Positions 1-9,427 of a stretch of 64,000 nucleotides of DNA are shown here, piece by piece (position 1 is the stretch's first letter; each line of letters opens with the position of its first letter). The DNA is taken from contig NZ_CP049934.1 in the NCBI RefSeq assembly GCF_011382965.1, forward strand, positions 2,480,001 to 2,544,000, read 5' to 3'. The translations under genes were made by a program, and so were the position numbers. The notes below the pieces were generated by a model. The model was not told the origin of the DNA. It did not search any database and worked only from the letters and a program-made list of their open reading frames with translations. The DNA is from Leucobacter insecticola (lineage in GTDB: Bacteria > Actinomycetota > Actinomycetes > Actinomycetales > Microbacteriaceae).

Positions 1-105
1 CTTAGAGGCGTTGCCAGGTGGGAGAATCTCCTCTTCCGCATCTCGCCACAACGACGAGAACCTCAGCAAGCTTATCATAAGATCCACGCCGACAGTCAGG
101 ACGTC

Positions 106-495
106 ATGAGCACCCAACCCACCGACCATTCCGCCGCTCCCGAAGCGACCCAGCAGCCTGACAGTGTGGATCCTGCGCAGGCGACCCGAGATATCGCGGA
201 CGTTGCAGCGGTTGAGGTCATCACGACCGCCTCCGTGCACCTGCTGAGTGCTGCCGCCGTCAAGGTGGGTCTCGCCGACGACCCTGACACCCAGACCGAC
301 CTCGACGAGGCCCGCAAGCTCATCAACGCGCTCGCGGGACTCATCACCGCAGCGGCCCCAGATATCAGCGACATGCACGCGCGAAGCCTGCGTGACGGCC
401 TGCGTTCGGTGCAGCTCGCCTTCCGCGAGGCGTCGACGATCCCCGATCCCATCGGCCAGGGACCGGGCGAGAAGTTCACCGGCCCAGTGAATTGA
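106..495 (+). CDS. DUF1844 domain protein
   Basis: A 129-residue acidic, soluble protein of the DUF1844 family. The core runs from about residue 25 to 110, with an Ala-rich helix containing EVITTASVHLLSAAAVKVGL followed by a second helix around LINALAGLITAAAPDI. No enzymatic motif is visible and the family has no established function. In related actinobacteria it lies near infC and the histidine genes, so it probably marks the edge of the infC-rpmI-rplT block outside the window (inference from family synteny). ATG at 106 follows a weak purine-rich stretch; the preceding 105 bases hold no gene. Its TGA overlaps the TTG start of azlC. Confidence 0.8.
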   Translation: MSTQPTDHSAAPEATQQPDSVDPAQATRDIADVAAVEVITTASVHLLSAAAVKVGLADDPDTQTDLDEARKLINALAGLITAAAPDISDMHARSLRDGLRSVQLAFREASTIPDPIGQGPGEKFTGPVN

Positions 496-1193
496 GGCCA
501 CAAACCCGCGCGGGCCTCACAGATTCGCTCGGTGTCGGGATCGGGATCTACCCGCTCGGGATCGCGCTGGGTGTCCTCGTCGTGCAAGCTGGACTCCCCT
601 GGTGGCTCGCGCCGGCACTGTCGGTCGGGATCTTCGCCGGTTCGGTCGAGCTTCTCCTCGTCAGCATGCTCGCCGCCACCACCCCGCTCCTCACGATCGC
701 GGTCACGGTGTTCGCCGTGAATTTCAGGCACGTCTTCTACGCCCTGTCGTTTCCGATCCACCGGGTGAGACCCGGGCTCCCCCGCGCATATTCGGTCTAC
801 GCGATGATCGACGAAGCCTACGCGACGTATGTGCTGATGCCCGCTGAACAACTGACCTCACGCCGTATCATCACCGGTCAGCTGACGATGCAGGCATACT
901 GGGTGCTCGGCGGGATTACCGGAGTGCTGATTGCTCGATCCCTCCCTCAGCCGATCGAGGGCTTCGAGTTCGCGCTGGTCGCACTCTTTGTGGTGATGAC
1001 GCTCGACGCGGTGCGCAGCCGGAAGGAACTTCCTTCGGCGCTACTCGCAGGGTTAGCCGCGGCGGTCGCGATCCTCATCACCCCTGAGAATGCGCTTCTC
1101 ACCGCGCTCGTCGTCTTCACGGTGATGCTCGCCGCAAGATACCTGCTGACGCGCCGGTCAGGATCCGGTGAGAGTGGAGCAGCGGATGCCTGA
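492..1193 (+). CDS. azlC: AzlC family branched-chain amino acid exporter, large subunit
   Basis: A 233-residue polytopic membrane protein with about seven hydrophobic segments. It matches AzlC in length and in the N-terminal Gly-rich region (SLGVGIGIYPLGIALGVLVV) and the VNFRHVFYALSF motif near residue 75. AzlC pairs with AzlD to export branched-chain amino acids or analogues such as azaleucine. The proposed TTG start overlaps the DUF1844 stop (TTGA), and the stop overlaps the azlD start, so the three genes are probably co-transcribed. Insertion of azlCD between the DUF1844 and sseB genes looks like a lineage-specific addition. Substrate is not predictable beyond the family. Confidence 0.88.
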   Translation: MRPQTRAGLTDSLGVGIGIYPLGIALGVLVVQAGLPWWLAPALSVGIFAGSVELLLVSMLAATTPLLTIAVTVFAVNFRHVFYALSFPIHRVRPGLPRAYSVYAMIDEAYATYVLMPAEQLTSRRIITGQLTMQAYWVLGGITGVLIARSLPQPIEGFEFALVALFVVMTLDAVRSRKELPSALLAGLAAAVAILITPENALLTALVVFTVMLAARYLLTRRSGSGESGAADA

Positions 1194-1512
1194 GACCGGT
1201 TATCTCATCGCTGCCGTTGCGGTTGCGGGGCTCATCACGCTCGCGCTCAGGGCCCTGCCGTTCGCGATCTTGAAACCGCTGCGCAAATCCCGCTTCGTGC
1301 AGGCGCTGGGCCGATGGATGCCCGCGGGGATCCTGCTCATCCTCGCCGTCGTCATCCTACGGAACGAGATCATGGCGAGCCCGGGCCGACTGTGGGCGGT
1401 CGCTGTGGCGACCGCGGTCACCGTGGTGGTGCACCTGCTTGGGAAACGGCGGGCGCTGCTGAGTATCGCGGCCGGCACCACCTGCTACGTCGTGCTCCTC
1501 AACGTTCTGTAG
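1186..1512 (+). CDS. azlD: AzlD family branched-chain amino acid exporter, small subunit
   Basis: A 108-residue protein with four predicted membrane helices, the usual AzlD size, including the conserved ALRALPFAIL segment near residue 22. AzlD forms the exporter with AzlC. A longer reading frame opens at GTG 1168, but ATG 1186 is preferred because it overlaps the azlC stop by eight bases (translational coupling), has a GGAG-like stretch upstream, and begins at the conserved N-terminus. Its 3' end overlaps the 3' end of the opposing sseB-family gene by 14 bases, leaving no room for a conventional terminator. Confidence 0.85.
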   Translation: MPETGYLIAAVAVAGLITLALRALPFAILKPLRKSRFVQALGRWMPAGILLILAVVILRNEIMASPGRLWAVAVATAVTVVVHLLGKRRALLSIAAGTTCYVVLLNVL

Positions 1513-2401
1513 CGGTGGCGTGCGGCACGATCCGCATGGAATCAACCCGCTCGGCGATGACCTCGCTCACCGCGAAGCGCTGCTGCAGCGACACGATAAC
1601 GTCGTCGAGCATGTCACGGGTGACGCTGGCCGCGAGCATCAGGTGTACCTCGGTCTCGGGGTTCAGGAGGCGCCCCTCGGGGTCGCCGGGCATCAGCGCG
1701 ATCGCTTCGACCCGTTCCTCGCCGCTGAGTGCGGCAGCAAACGCGGCGCGCACCTGTTCATCCGCCCAGGCGGGCTGCACGGGTTCGCCCGTAGCCATTG
1801 CCCGCAGCGCGGGCCGGCGCACACCGCACTCGCCCTCCGCTGAGCCTGGATCGATGATGATCAGATCCGTCTCTTCCTGCGCCGCGGCGAGCGCGAGCTG
1901 AGGCCCGGGCACCGGGATCGGCCGGGCGCTCGGGTTCCAGCTGCGCATAGCATCGGTCGAACTGAAGACGGGCATCACCCGCCGACCGTCAGGCCCAGCG
2001 ACCGTCACAATTGAGAGCTCTTGGGTTTTCTCGACCGTCTTTCCCTCGGGAGTCACCCCGATGTCGCCGGCCTCGGTGAGGAGCGGGACGAGCAGACGCG
2101 AGGTGGCAAGCGCTTGGATCACGCCGGTGTGGGCCGCGGCAAGCTCGCCGAGCGCGGCGGCCTGGGATCCCGCCTCGGATGACTGAAACCCTGCGGCGGC
2201 CGATCGCAATTGCGCGACCGCGATCCGCAGCTGCTCCGGTGTTTCTCCGCTGTCATCAGCGAACGCCGTCTCGTGGTGGTCGAAGGTGCGACCGGCCCAC
2301 GGGAATCCGGCCGAATCGACCTTGCCGCCCGGGATCAAGCTGTCAGGCACCCCCGTCGTGCGGGGTTTGTCGCCGGTCGAGGGGAGCTTCTTGATAGCCA
2401 T
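1499..2401 (-). CDS. SseB family protein
   Basis: A 300-residue protein. Residues ~95-200 carry the SseB N-terminal-like domain (RLLVPLLTE, later MPVFSSTDAMRSWNP), and the C-terminal third resembles the SseB C-terminal region with RVEAIALMPGDPEGRLLNPETEVHL. The family has no settled enzymatic role. The first ~60 residues are a low-complexity lead with a GRTF motif common to actinobacterial members. It is the last gene of the hisCBH-priA minus-strand run, 39 bases after priA, an arrangement repeated in Microbacteriaceae. ATG at 2401 reads MAIKKLPST. Confidence 0.8.
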   Translation of the reverse strand: MAIKKLPSTGDKPRTTGVPDSLIPGGKVDSAGFPWAGRTFDHHETAFADDSGETPEQLRIAVAQLRSAAAGFQSSEAGSQAAALGELAAAHTGVIQALATSRLLVPLLTEAGDIGVTPEGKTVEKTQELSIVTVAGPDGRRVMPVFSSTDAMRSWNPSARPIPVPGPQLALAAAQEETDLIIIDPGSAEGECGVRRPALRAMATGEPVQPAWADEQVRAAFAAALSGEERVEAIALMPGDPEGRLLNPETEVHLMLAASVTRDMLDDVIVSLQQRFAVSEVIAERVDSMRIVPHATATER

Positions 2402-2440
2402 ACGCGTCGTCAGCTTCTGATTCAGTTGGTCGCGGTGAGC

Positions 2441-3187
2441 TCAGCGCCCGGCCACATCAAGGGCAGCGGGCAGTGTGAACGCTCCATCGTACAGAGCCTT
2501 CCCAATGATCGCGCCCTCAACCCCGAGCGGCACGATCTCACGCAGCGCGGCAATATCGTCGAGGTGGGAGATACCACCGGATGCGACCACCGGGCGGTCG
2601 GTTCTGGCGCACACCTGGCGCAGCAGATCTACGTTGGGCCCGCGCATCGTGCCGTCTTTCGTGACGTCGGTGACGACGTAACGGGGGCAGCCCGCGTCTT
2701 CCAGGCGGTCGAGCACATCCCACAGGTTGCCGCCCTCTTCCGTCCAGCCACGGGCGGCAAGCGTCTCGCCGCGGACATCGAGGCCGACCGCGATCTGCTC
2801 GCCATAGCGGGCGATCACGGCGCGGGTCCACTCGGGGTTCTCAAGGGCCGCCGTGCCGAGGTTGACGCGTCGCGCCCCCATCTCGAGCGCCGCCTCGAGG
2901 CTCGCATCGTCCCGGATCCCGCCAGAAAACTCGATGTTGACGTGGCTGAACTTCTTGATGATCTTGTGCGCGACGGCGACGTTGCTGCCGCGGCCAAACG
3001 CGGCGTCGAGGTCGACCAGGTGGATCCATTCGGCACCCTGCTCGATCCAGTCCGTTGCGGCGTCAAGCGGGCTGCCGTAGCCGGTTTCGGTGCCCGCTTC
3101 GCCCTGGGTCAAGCGCACCGCCGTGCCGTTGACCATGTCGATCGCGGGCAGCAGCTGCAATGTGGGGCCCGAGGTGAGCTCGCTCAT
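2441..3187 (-). CDS. priA: Bifunctional phosphoribosyl isomerase PriA (HisA/TrpF)
   Basis: A 248-residue (beta/alpha)8 barrel that isomerises ProFAR to PRFAR in histidine synthesis. In actinobacteria the same protein usually also isomerises phosphoribosylanthranilate for tryptophan. Visible residues: the first catalytic Asp in LLPAIDM (D17), the second Asp in [10 protein letters not shown] (D174/D178), phosphate-binding SGG and ASGG loops. The RGW motif at R146-W148 corresponds to the Arg/Trp pair used by mycobacterial PriA for dual substrate binding, supporting PriA over plain HisA. Dual activity is inferred. It lies 42 bases after hisH. Confidence 0.9.
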   Translation of the reverse strand: MSELTSGPTLQLLPAIDMVNGTAVRLTQGEAGTETGYGSPLDAATDWIEQGAEWIHLVDLDAAFGRGSNVAVAHKIIKKFSHVNIEFSGGIRDDASLEAALEMGARRVNLGTAALENPEWTRAVIARYGEQIAVGLDVRGETLAARGWTEEGGNLWDVLDRLEDAGCPRYVVTDVTKDGTMRGPNVDLLRQVCARTDRPVVASGGISHLDDIAALREIVPLGVEGAIIGKALYDGAFTLPAALDVAGR

Positions 3188-3229
3188 GGATGTGTTCTCC
3201 GTTTCGGGATCGTGGCTTCGGGATCGTGG

Positions 3230-3868
3230 CTAGAGGGTGTTGAGCCAGTTGCGGAGCAACTGAATTCCAGCCTCGCCTGACTTCTCGGGATGAAACTGGG
3301 TGGCGGAAAGGGGACCGTTTTCGACGGCCGCGATGAACGGTTCGCCGTGCTCGGCCCAGGTGACGCGGGGCCTGGTCGCTTCGGTGCGCCCCTCAATGCT
3401 CCACTCGGTCGCAGCGTAGCTGTGCACGAAGTAGAAGCGTTCGTCGCCGATTCCCGCAAAAAGGGTGGAGTCTGCGGGCGCCTGCACCGTGTTCCAGCCC
3501 ATGTGCGGCAGGACGGGCGCTCGCAGCTCACGCACCGTGCCGGGCCACTGCCCGAGCCCCTCGGTCTCGACGCCGCGTTCGACACCGCTCTCAAACATCA
3601 CCTGCTGACCGACACAGATGCCAAGCACCGGCCGGCCACCCGCGAGCCTGCGATCGATCAGCTCGTCTCCGCGAACGGCGCGGAGCTGCTGCATGACGGC
3701 ATCGAAAGCGCCGACACCGGGCACCAGCAGCCCGTCCGCACCGGATACCGCGGCGGGTTCGCGGCTGAGTTCAACGTCAGCACCGGCGAGGGCGAGTGCC
3801 TTCACCGCGGAGTGGACATTACCCGAACCGTAGTCGAGCACCACCACGCGGGGTCGGCTCTGTGTCAC
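3230..3868 (-). CDS. hisH: Imidazole glycerol phosphate synthase subunit HisH
   Basis: A 212-residue class I glutamine amidotransferase that supplies ammonia to HisF for imidazole glycerol phosphate synthesis. The nucleophile is C85 in [13 protein letters not shown] (the family usually has GICLGMQ), and the His-Glu pair is H193/E195 in QFHPEKSG. The start is GTG at 3868, overlapping the hisB stop as GTGA, which implies translational coupling. hisF is not in the window. Complete, no disruption seen. Confidence 0.93.
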   Translation of the reverse strand: MTQSRPRVVVLDYGSGNVHSAVKALALAGADVELSREPAAVSGADGLLVPGVGAFDAVMQQLRAVRGDELIDRRLAGGRPVLGICVGQQVMFESGVERGVETEGLGQWPGTVRELRAPVLPHMGWNTVQAPADSTLFAGIGDERFYFVHSYAATEWSIEGRTEATRPRVTWAEHGEPFIAAVENGPLSATQFHPEKSGEAGIQLLRNWLNTL

Positions 3869-4473
3869 AGGGCACCCTTGGTGGAGGGCACGCCCGTGAT
3901 GAGCGGGTCGAGCGACTTCGCCTGCCGGAACGCCCGCGCGAACGCCTTAAACTCGGCCTCGGCAATGTGGTGCGGATCCCGACCCTCGATCAGACGCAGG
4001 TGCACGGTGAGGCGCGCGTTGAGCGTCAGCGCCTCAAAGAAGTGGCGCACCATCGAACCGGTGTAGTGTCCGCCGATCAGGTGGAACTCGAAACCGGCCG
4101 GCTCCCCCGAGTGCACCAGATAGGGGCGCCCGGAAATATCGACGACGGCCTGGGCGAGCGCTTCATCGAGAGGCACGAGGGCGTCGCCGTAGCGCGAGAT
4201 GCCACGCTTCTCCCCCAGGGCGGCAAGGAGCGCCTGTCCGAGCAGAATGCCGGTGTCTTCGACGGTGTGGTGCACGTCGATGTGAGTGTCTCCCACAGCG
4301 TGCACCTCAAGGTCCGTGAGGGAGTGTCGGGCGAACGCGGTCAGCATGTGGTCGAAGAACGGGACTCCGGTTTCGATGCTGGAGGCACCCGTGCCGTCCA
4401 GATTGAGGCTCAGCCGGATCTGCGATTCGCTTGTGGAACGTTCAAGCGACGCGGTACGTGTTGCTTCGGTCAT
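3865..4473 (-). CDS. hisB: Imidazoleglycerol-phosphate dehydratase
   Basis: A 202-residue monofunctional HisB that dehydrates imidazole glycerol phosphate to imidazole acetol phosphate. Manganese-binding signatures are present: FFDHML near the N-terminus, [10 protein letters not shown], and a C-terminal [13 protein letters not shown]. No phosphatase domain is attached, as expected outside enterics. The frame is open to TTG 4497, but ATG 4473 (MTEATRTAS) has an AGGAT element at good spacing and matches family length. It overlaps hisH at its 3' end and follows hisC by 48 bases. Confidence 0.92.
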   Translation of the reverse strand: MTEATRTASLERSTSESQIRLSLNLDGTGASSIETGVPFFDHMLTAFARHSLTDLEVHAVGDTHIDVHHTVEDTGILLGQALLAALGEKRGISRYGDALVPLDEALAQAVVDISGRPYLVHSGEPAGFEFHLIGGHYTGSMVRHFFEALTLNARLTVHLRLIEGRDPHHIAEAEFKAFARAFRQAKSLDPLITGVPSTKGAL

Positions 4474-4521
4474 GAGGCATATCCTATCGCGAGCCAACCC
4501 GCCACGGCTCGCGGGGCCGGG

Positions 4522-5613
4522 TCACCGTGCGCCGCCGGGGCCGAGGGCAGTGATGGCGTCGATCAGGATCGTCGTCTCGGCCTCGGTGCCTGCGGTGATG
4601 CGGAGGTGTCCGTCGATACCGAGGTCTCGGATCAGGATCCCCTGCGCCCGGAGCGCCGAGAACGTCGCTCCGGGGTTCGTGAACCCACCGACGAGAAGAA
4701 AGTTTGCGCCGGAGGGATGCACCTCGAAGCCGAGCTCGGTCAGAGCGGCGGCGAGACGATCCCGCTGGGAACGAATGTCGGAGACGGCGGCGAGCATCGT
4801 CTCGGAGTGCCGGATCGCGGCGGTGGCCGCCGCCTGGGTGAGCGCGGAGAGATGGTAGGGCAGGCGCACCAGACGAAGCGCGTCGACGACGGCGGCGTCT
4901 GCCGCGAGGTAGCCGAGGCGGACGCCCGCGAAAGAGAAAGCCTTGCTCATGGTGCGTGAAACAAGCAGCCGTGGACGCCCCGGGAGGAGCACCACCGCGC
5001 TCTCGCGTTCGGCGTCGAACTCCTGATACGCCTCGTCAACGATCAGGATGCCGTCGAAGGCATCGTAGGCCGCGAGGATTACCTCGCGCTCTAGTGGCGT
5101 GCCGGTCGGGTTGTTCGGACCGCACAGAATCGCAATGTCTGGCTGGTGCTCCCGCAACGCCGCGACGACACCGTCGGTTGTGAGCGCATAATCCGCGGGG
5201 CGGGCGACCGGGATCCACGCGGTGTCTGTGCCCGAGGCGAGGAGCGGGTACATCGAGTAGGTCGGGGTGAAGCTCAACAGCGATCGCCCCGGACCACCGA
5301 AAGCTTGCAGAATCTGCTGCAGCACCTCGTTTGAGCCGTTCGCGGCCCAGAGCTGATCGGCCTTCAGGCCATGACCGAGGTACCCGGCGAGCGCTTCCCG
5401 GAGTTCCGTGAACTCGCGATCGGGGTAGCGGTTCACGCCGCGGACTGCGGCCGCGAGTGAGGCCACAATGTCAGCAACCACGTCATCAGGGATGGGATGC
5501 GTGTTTTCGTTTACGTTCAGACTGACCGGCACCGGATCTTGCGGGGCGCCATAGGGCTGAAGGCCGACAAGGTTATCGCGCAGGGGCAGATCGCTCAAAC
5601 TGGTCACCCGCAT
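4522..5613 (-). CDS. hisC: Histidinol-phosphate aminotransferase
   Basis: A 363-residue fold-type I PLP aminotransferase converting imidazole acetol phosphate to histidinol phosphate. K224 in SRTMSKAFSFAGVRLGY is the predicted Schiff-base lysine; VDEAYQEF (D193, Y196) and GPNNPTG (165-171) contact the cofactor. The N-terminal LNVNENTHP is typical of HisC. It is first in the his run here. hisD, which often precedes hisC, is absent; the next gene upstream is the LysM protein, 28 bases away. Confidence 0.92.
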   Translation of the reverse strand: MRVTSLSDLPLRDNLVGLQPYGAPQDPVPVSLNVNENTHPIPDDVVADIVASLAAAVRGVNRYPDREFTELREALAGYLGHGLKADQLWAANGSNEVLQQILQAFGGPGRSLLSFTPTYSMYPLLASGTDTAWIPVARPADYALTTDGVVAALREHQPDIAILCGPNNPTGTPLEREVILAAYDAFDGILIVDEAYQEFDAERESAVVLLPGRPRLLVSRTMSKAFSFAGVRLGYLAADAAVVDALRLVRLPYHLSALTQAAATAAIRHSETMLAAVSDIRSQRDRLAAALTELGFEVHPSGANFLLVGGFTNPGATFSALRAQGILIRDLGIDGHLRITAGTEAETTILIDAITALGPGGAR

Positions 5614-5641
5614 ATTCTATGCGGCTACTCCCAGTTCCCAG

Positions 5642-6094
5642 TTACCGGCTCAGCTCGCTCGCAGAGATCACTCCCTCGTTATCGGAGTAGCGAAGCGGCA
5701 CCGCGATGGCCTCGCCCGCCTGTACGCCGGAGCCATCGAGCTGATTCAGCTGCACGAGTTCGGCAACGAGATCTCGCGGGTCGGCGGTCGGGTCCAGTTC
5801 GGATGCCAAGGACCACAGCGATGCCCCCGGCTGCGCCACAACGTAGTGGAACTGCCGGGCGTCAGAAGCAGAGTCGGAAGCGAGAGCTTGCGGGGCGCCA
5901 ATCGCCGCAGCCAACGCCAGGGCTGCCGCCACCACAACGGTCGCGAGCGTACCAAACACGAACCGGCCCCGACGGGTCAACCGCAAGCGACCCGAGGATG
6001 TTGCAGCCCCGGCGGCCCGCTGTGCGCCCTGACGCGCGGCGGCCTCGTCGCGCGGTGCAAGATCAGCGTTCGAGTCAAGTACGAGTGCGCTCAT
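5642..6094 (-). CDS. LysM-domain membrane protein, divergent from lexA
   Basis: A 150-residue protein: ~50-residue cytoplasmic N-terminus, one membrane helix (RFVFGTLATVVVAAALALAA) and an extracellular LysM domain (FHYVVAQPGASLWSLASEL through VPLRY). LysM binds peptidoglycan. Its position, divergent from lexA with a LexA-type box just upstream, is that of the SOS-induced LysM proteins of corynebacteria (DivS) and mycobacteria (ChiZ), which delay division after DNA damage. That role is inferred from position and architecture. The frame is open to 6145, but ATG 6094 follows a strong GGAAAGGAA ribosome-binding site. Confidence 0.8.
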   Translation of the reverse strand: MSALVLDSNADLAPRDEAAARQGAQRAAGAATSSGRLRLTRRGRFVFGTLATVVVAAALALAAAIGAPQALASDSASDARQFHYVVAQPGASLWSLASELDPTADPRDLVAELVQLNQLDGSGVQAGEAIAVPLRYSDNEGVISASELSR

Positions 6095-6137
6095 GATGGA
6101 TTCCTTTCCAATACGTTCGGTGGAAACTCTCGCTTCT

Positions 6138-6153
6138 CCGAACATCTGTTTCG
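6138..6153. promoter_or_regulatory. Predicted LexA (SOS) box, LysM side
   Basis: CCGAACATCTGTTTCG reads as GAAC-N4-GTTT with CG flanks, one core mismatch from the actinobacterial SOS consensus TCGAAC-N4-GTTCGA. It lies 44 bases upstream of the LysM gene ATG, a position suitable for repression of that gene. Confidence 0.65.
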
Positions 6154-6222
6154 AATATATCTTCGATTGTTCGAAAAATCAAGACATTTATCGAAGTTAT
6201 CTTTCGTCAATTTCCGCGACAC

Positions 6223-6238
6223 TCGAACACATGTTTGC
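6223..6238. promoter_or_regulatory. Predicted LexA (SOS) box, lexA side
   Basis: TCGAACACATGTTTGC differs from the mycobacterial consensus TCGAACACATGTTCGA only at the right end. It lies 149 bases upstream of lexA in the divergent region and probably mediates lexA autoregulation. Confidence 0.7.
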
Positions 6239-6386
6239 TAGTTTTCGAACGAAGCGACTAAGGTTTCGAACAACGATTTCACTCAACACCGGACCACCGA
6301 CATTCACGGATAGGCCGCGAATTTCCCCGAAGAACCGCCAATTTCAACCCGTCGGCGAATGCGCCCGGCACCAGGAAAGGACAGCG

Positions 6387-7050
6387 ATGACCACCTCTGC
6401 CGCGCCACGCCCCTCAAAGCCCCTCACCGAGAAGCAGCAGGCGATCCTCGAATTCATCGCCCGTTCCGTTGAAAGCCGGGCTACCCGCCGAGCATGAGAG
6501 AGATCGGCGACGCCGTCGGCCTGGCCTCACTCTCGAGCGTCACGCACCAACTCAGCCGGCTTGAGCTCGCCGGGTTCATCCGACGCGATCCGAACCGCCC
6601 CGCGCCCTCGAGATCCTCGTCGAGCTTGCGGGCACCCGCAGCGCACTCGACGACGCCCAACAGCAGCAACCGGAGGAAACGGCGTTCGTGCCCCTCGTCG
6701 GTCAGATCGCCGCGGGCGTGCCCATCACTGCAGATCAGCAGGTCGAAGAGATCGTGCCGCTCCCCCGCCAGCTCGTCGGCGACGGCCAGCTCTTTATGCT
6801 GCGCGTGGTGGGCGATTCAATGATCGACGCGGCGATCTGCGATCGCGACTTCGTGGTCATTCGCCAGCAGCGCGAGGCAGAGAACGGCGACATTGTCGCG
6901 GCCATGCTCGACGGCGAGGCCACCGTAAAGGTGTTCCGTCGCCGCGATGGGCACACATGGCTCCTCCCCCGCAATAGCGCGTTTGAACCGATCCTGGGCG
7001 ATCACGCTGAGATCCTGGGCAAGGTCGTGGCGGTCTTCCGCTCGGTCTAG
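6387..7050 (+). pseudogene. lexA: LexA repressor, two frameshifts as sequenced
   Basis: LexA represses SOS genes and self-cleaves on RecA filaments. The gene is legible across three frames. The N-terminal helix-turn-helix begins [19 protein letters not shown]. It shifts frame at the G run 6478-6480, continues [20 protein letters not shown], shifts again at the C run 6598-6601, and ends with the peptidase domain. That domain has the Ala-Gly cleavage site in QIAAGVPI, the catalytic Ser in VVGDSMID and the Lys in ATVKVF. Adding one G and one C restores a full-length ~221-residue LexA. ATG 6387 has an AGGAAAGGAC ribosome-binding site. Sequencing error is more likely than loss, given the same pattern in many genes here. 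Confidence 0.85.
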
Positions 7051-7071
7051 CACCGCTCCCGCGCCGCCTGC

Positions 7072-8679
7072 TCAGTCGGCGGAGGGTTCCACCAGATACG
7101 GTTCCAGCTTCGACAGCATCTCGGCGGTGACATAGGCTCGAACGCGCGTGCCGGCCTCGACATACTCTGTCGCCATCACCCGGTTGCGCTCGTGCATTTC
7201 CGCGACAAGCTCGCCGCGATCGTAGGGAATCACCACGGTGACCTCGCGCTCGGGCACGGGAAGAGCTGCCGCCACCCGTCTGTGAAGCTCCTCGATTCCC
7301 TCGCCCGTGCGCGCAGAAACGAATACCGCATCCGGGGCCAGGCCGTGCAGCACAAGTCGCTGCGAATCGTCGATCAGGTCCGACTTATTGAAGACAACAA
7401 GCTCGGGAATGCCCTGCGCATCGACCTCCGCGATCACCTCGCGGACGGTGCGCAGCTGGGCGACGGGATCCGGGTGCGAACCGTCAACCACGTGCAGGAT
7501 CACGTCGGCCTCCCCCACCTCTTCAAAGGTGGAGCGGAACGCCTCGACGAGCTGATGCGGGAGATTCCGCACAAAGCCAACCGTGTCCGCGTAGGTAAAG
7601 CGGCGCCCATCGTCGGTTTCCGCGTGCCGGATCGCGGTATCGAGCGTTGCGAACAGTTGATTCTGCACCAGTTCCTGGGTGCCGGTCAGCCGGTTCAGCA
7701 GACTCGATTTACCAGCGTTGGTGTAGCCCGCGATCGCGACCGAAGGCACTTCACCGCGTTTGCGATTTGCCCGCTTCGCCTCACGCGCTGGTGCGAACCC
7801 CTTGATCTGCTTGCGCAGCTTCGCCATTCGGGTGTGGATCTTCCGGCGATCCAGCTCCATCTTCGTCTCGCCCGGGCCGCGGGACCCCATGCCCGCACCA
7901 GCAGAACCCACCTGACCACCGGCCTGGCGAGACATCGATTCACCCCAGCCACGCAGCCGCGGAAGCAAGTATTCGAGTTGCGCGAGTTCAACCTGCGCTT
8001 TACCCTCGCGGCTCTTCGCGTGCTGGCTGAAAATGTCGAGAATCACGGCGGTGCGGTCGATCACCTTCACCTTGACGACGTCCTCGAGCGCACGGCGCTG
8101 ACTGGGGGCAAGTTCGGTATCGGCGATCACCGTGTCGGCACCGACGGCGGCAACCAACTCGGCGAGTTCCTGGGCCTTGCCCTTGCCAAGGTAGGTAGCA
8201 GGATCCGGGTTCGCGCGGCGCTGCAGCAGGCCGTCAAGCACGACGGCCCCTGCTGTCTCCGCCAGCGCGGACAGCTCACGCAGCGAGTTCTCGGCGTCCT
8301 CAGGGGTGCGTTGGGAGTAGATCCCGATGAGCACCACGTTTTCGATACGCAGCTGGCGGTACTCAACCTCGGTGACGTCTTCGAGCTCAGTTGACAGACC
8401 AACGACCCGCTTCAGTGAGGCGCGATCCTCTCGCTCCATCCGGATCGCGTCCAGATCCGCCCCGAGATCGACGTCATACTGATCGCCGGACACCCGGTCC
8501 AGCGCCTGCGCGCCACTCGTCAGGTCGCGCAGCACCGTTGCCGATCCGGCCTGATCCGCACGCGAAAGCACGCGATCGAGCGGATCCTTCGAGGCCGCCC
8601 GCGTCTTCGCCGCGCTATCCGCCCGGCCGCCAAGATCGTCGCCGGGCTGCTCAGCCTCTTCTGAAATATGCTTCGTCAT
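7072..8679 (-). CDS. hflX: GTPase HflX
   Basis: A 535-residue ribosome-associated GTPase of the TRAFAC/OBG-HflX class, linked to rescue or splitting of stalled ribosomes. The N-terminal HflX domain contains the Gly-rich GSRGPGETKMELDRR stretch. The G domain shows G1 GYTNAGKS (318-325), G3 DTVGF (365-369) and G4 NKSD (431-434). About 90 extra residues precede the HflX domain, as in other actinobacteria. It is convergent with lexA (21 bases apart) and divergent from the methyltransferase gene. Complete. Confidence 0.93.
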   Translation of the reverse strand: MTKHISEEAEQPGDDLGGRADSAAKTRAASKDPLDRVLSRADQAGSATVLRDLTSGAQALDRVSGDQYDVDLGADLDAIRMEREDRASLKRVVGLSTELEDVTEVEYRQLRIENVVLIGIYSQRTPEDAENSLRELSALAETAGAVVLDGLLQRRANPDPATYLGKGKAQELAELVAAVGADTVIADTELAPSQRRALEDVVKVKVIDRTAVILDIFSQHAKSREGKAQVELAQLEYLLPRLRGWGESMSRQAGGQVGSAGAGMGSRGPGETKMELDRRKIHTRMAKLRKQIKGFAPAREAKRANRKRGEVPSVAIAGYTNAGKSSLLNRLTGTQELVQNQLFATLDTAIRHAETDDGRRFTYADTVGFVRNLPHQLVEAFRSTFEEVGEADVILHVVDGSHPDPVAQLRTVREVIAEVDAQGIPELVVFNKSDLIDDSQRLVLHGLAPDAVFVSARTGEGIEELHRRVAAALPVPEREVTVVIPYDRGELVAEMHERNRVMATEYVEAGTRVRAYVTAEMLSKLEPYLVEPSAD

Positions 8680-8772
8680 CCGGCCTTCAGTCTACGCACC
8701 TCGCCTTGACCTCGCACAGCCTGTTCACTCGTGGCGCAGCAATTCGGGGGCGCATGCTGGGATACTGGGACG

Positions 8773-9371
8773 GTGAACCAGCATTACTTCTCGGAAGACC
8801 CCGCAGGCGAACTGAAACCTCGGGAGATCGAAGTTCTTCTGGCAGGGGCGCCGCGCAAGGTGCTGACCGCCGGGGGCGTATTCAGCCCCGAGCATCTTGA
8901 CCGCGGCACCGAGGTGCTGCTGCGAAAGCTGCCCTCCCCTGCGGGCACGGGCGCGATCCTCGATATCGGCTGTGGCTGGGGCCGATCGCATTGAGCGCGG
9001 CCCTGGAGTCTCCCGAACGGAACGTCTGGGCGATCGACATCAATGCCCGCTCCCGCGAACTCACCAGGCTCAACGCCGAACGCCTCGGCGCGTCGAATAT
9101 CAAGGTTGCAAGCCCCGATGATGTACCCGCAGAGATCCTGTTCGATGAGATTCGGTCAAACCCGCCGATCCGCGTCGGCAAAGAGGCACTGCACGCGATC
9201 CTGCGGCAATGGCTGCCGCGCCTGAACCCCGGCGGCACGGCGCACCTGGTCGTCGCGAAACACCTGGGCGCCGACTCGCTGCAGCGTTGGATCGCCGCGG
9301 AGTTTCCGGAGTGCGAGGTCGCACGTATCGCCCGCGACAAGGGATTCCACGTGATCGAGGCACGTCGATAG
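8773..9371 (+). pseudogene. RsmC-like class I SAM methyltransferase, frameshifted
   Basis: A ~199-residue small methyltransferase domain of the RsmC/MTS type. SAM-binding motif I is LDIGCGWG. The catalytic-type motif is NPPIRVGKEAL, similar to the NPPF motif of guanine-N2 rRNA methyltransferases. The frame breaks right after GCGWG, where GGCCG (8980-8984) should read GGCCCG; adding one C gives GWGPIALSAAL and an intact protein. GTG 8773 (NQHYFSEDP) follows a GGGA stretch. Neighbours hflX and dapF keep the usual actinobacterial order. The rRNA target is inferred only from the family. Confidence 0.8.
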
Positions 9372-9427
9372 GATGAGATGGGGATGTCAGTGACACTTCT
9401 TTCGAACATCCAGGAGAACACTCGGTT

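Noticed and set aside
2210..3280. Long plus-strand open frame opposite priA
   Set aside because: It is the complement of priA and sseB ends; its composition is Arg/Val-rich and no family is recognised, as expected of shadow frames in high-GC DNA.
6470..6610. Programmed frameshifting in lexA
   Set aside because: No slippery heptamer or downstream structure is evident, and identical single-base losses occur in many unrelated genes.
7192..8394. 400-codon plus-strand frame opposite hflX
   Set aside because: Fully antisense to a complete, well-conserved hflX and reads as mirror sequence without domains.
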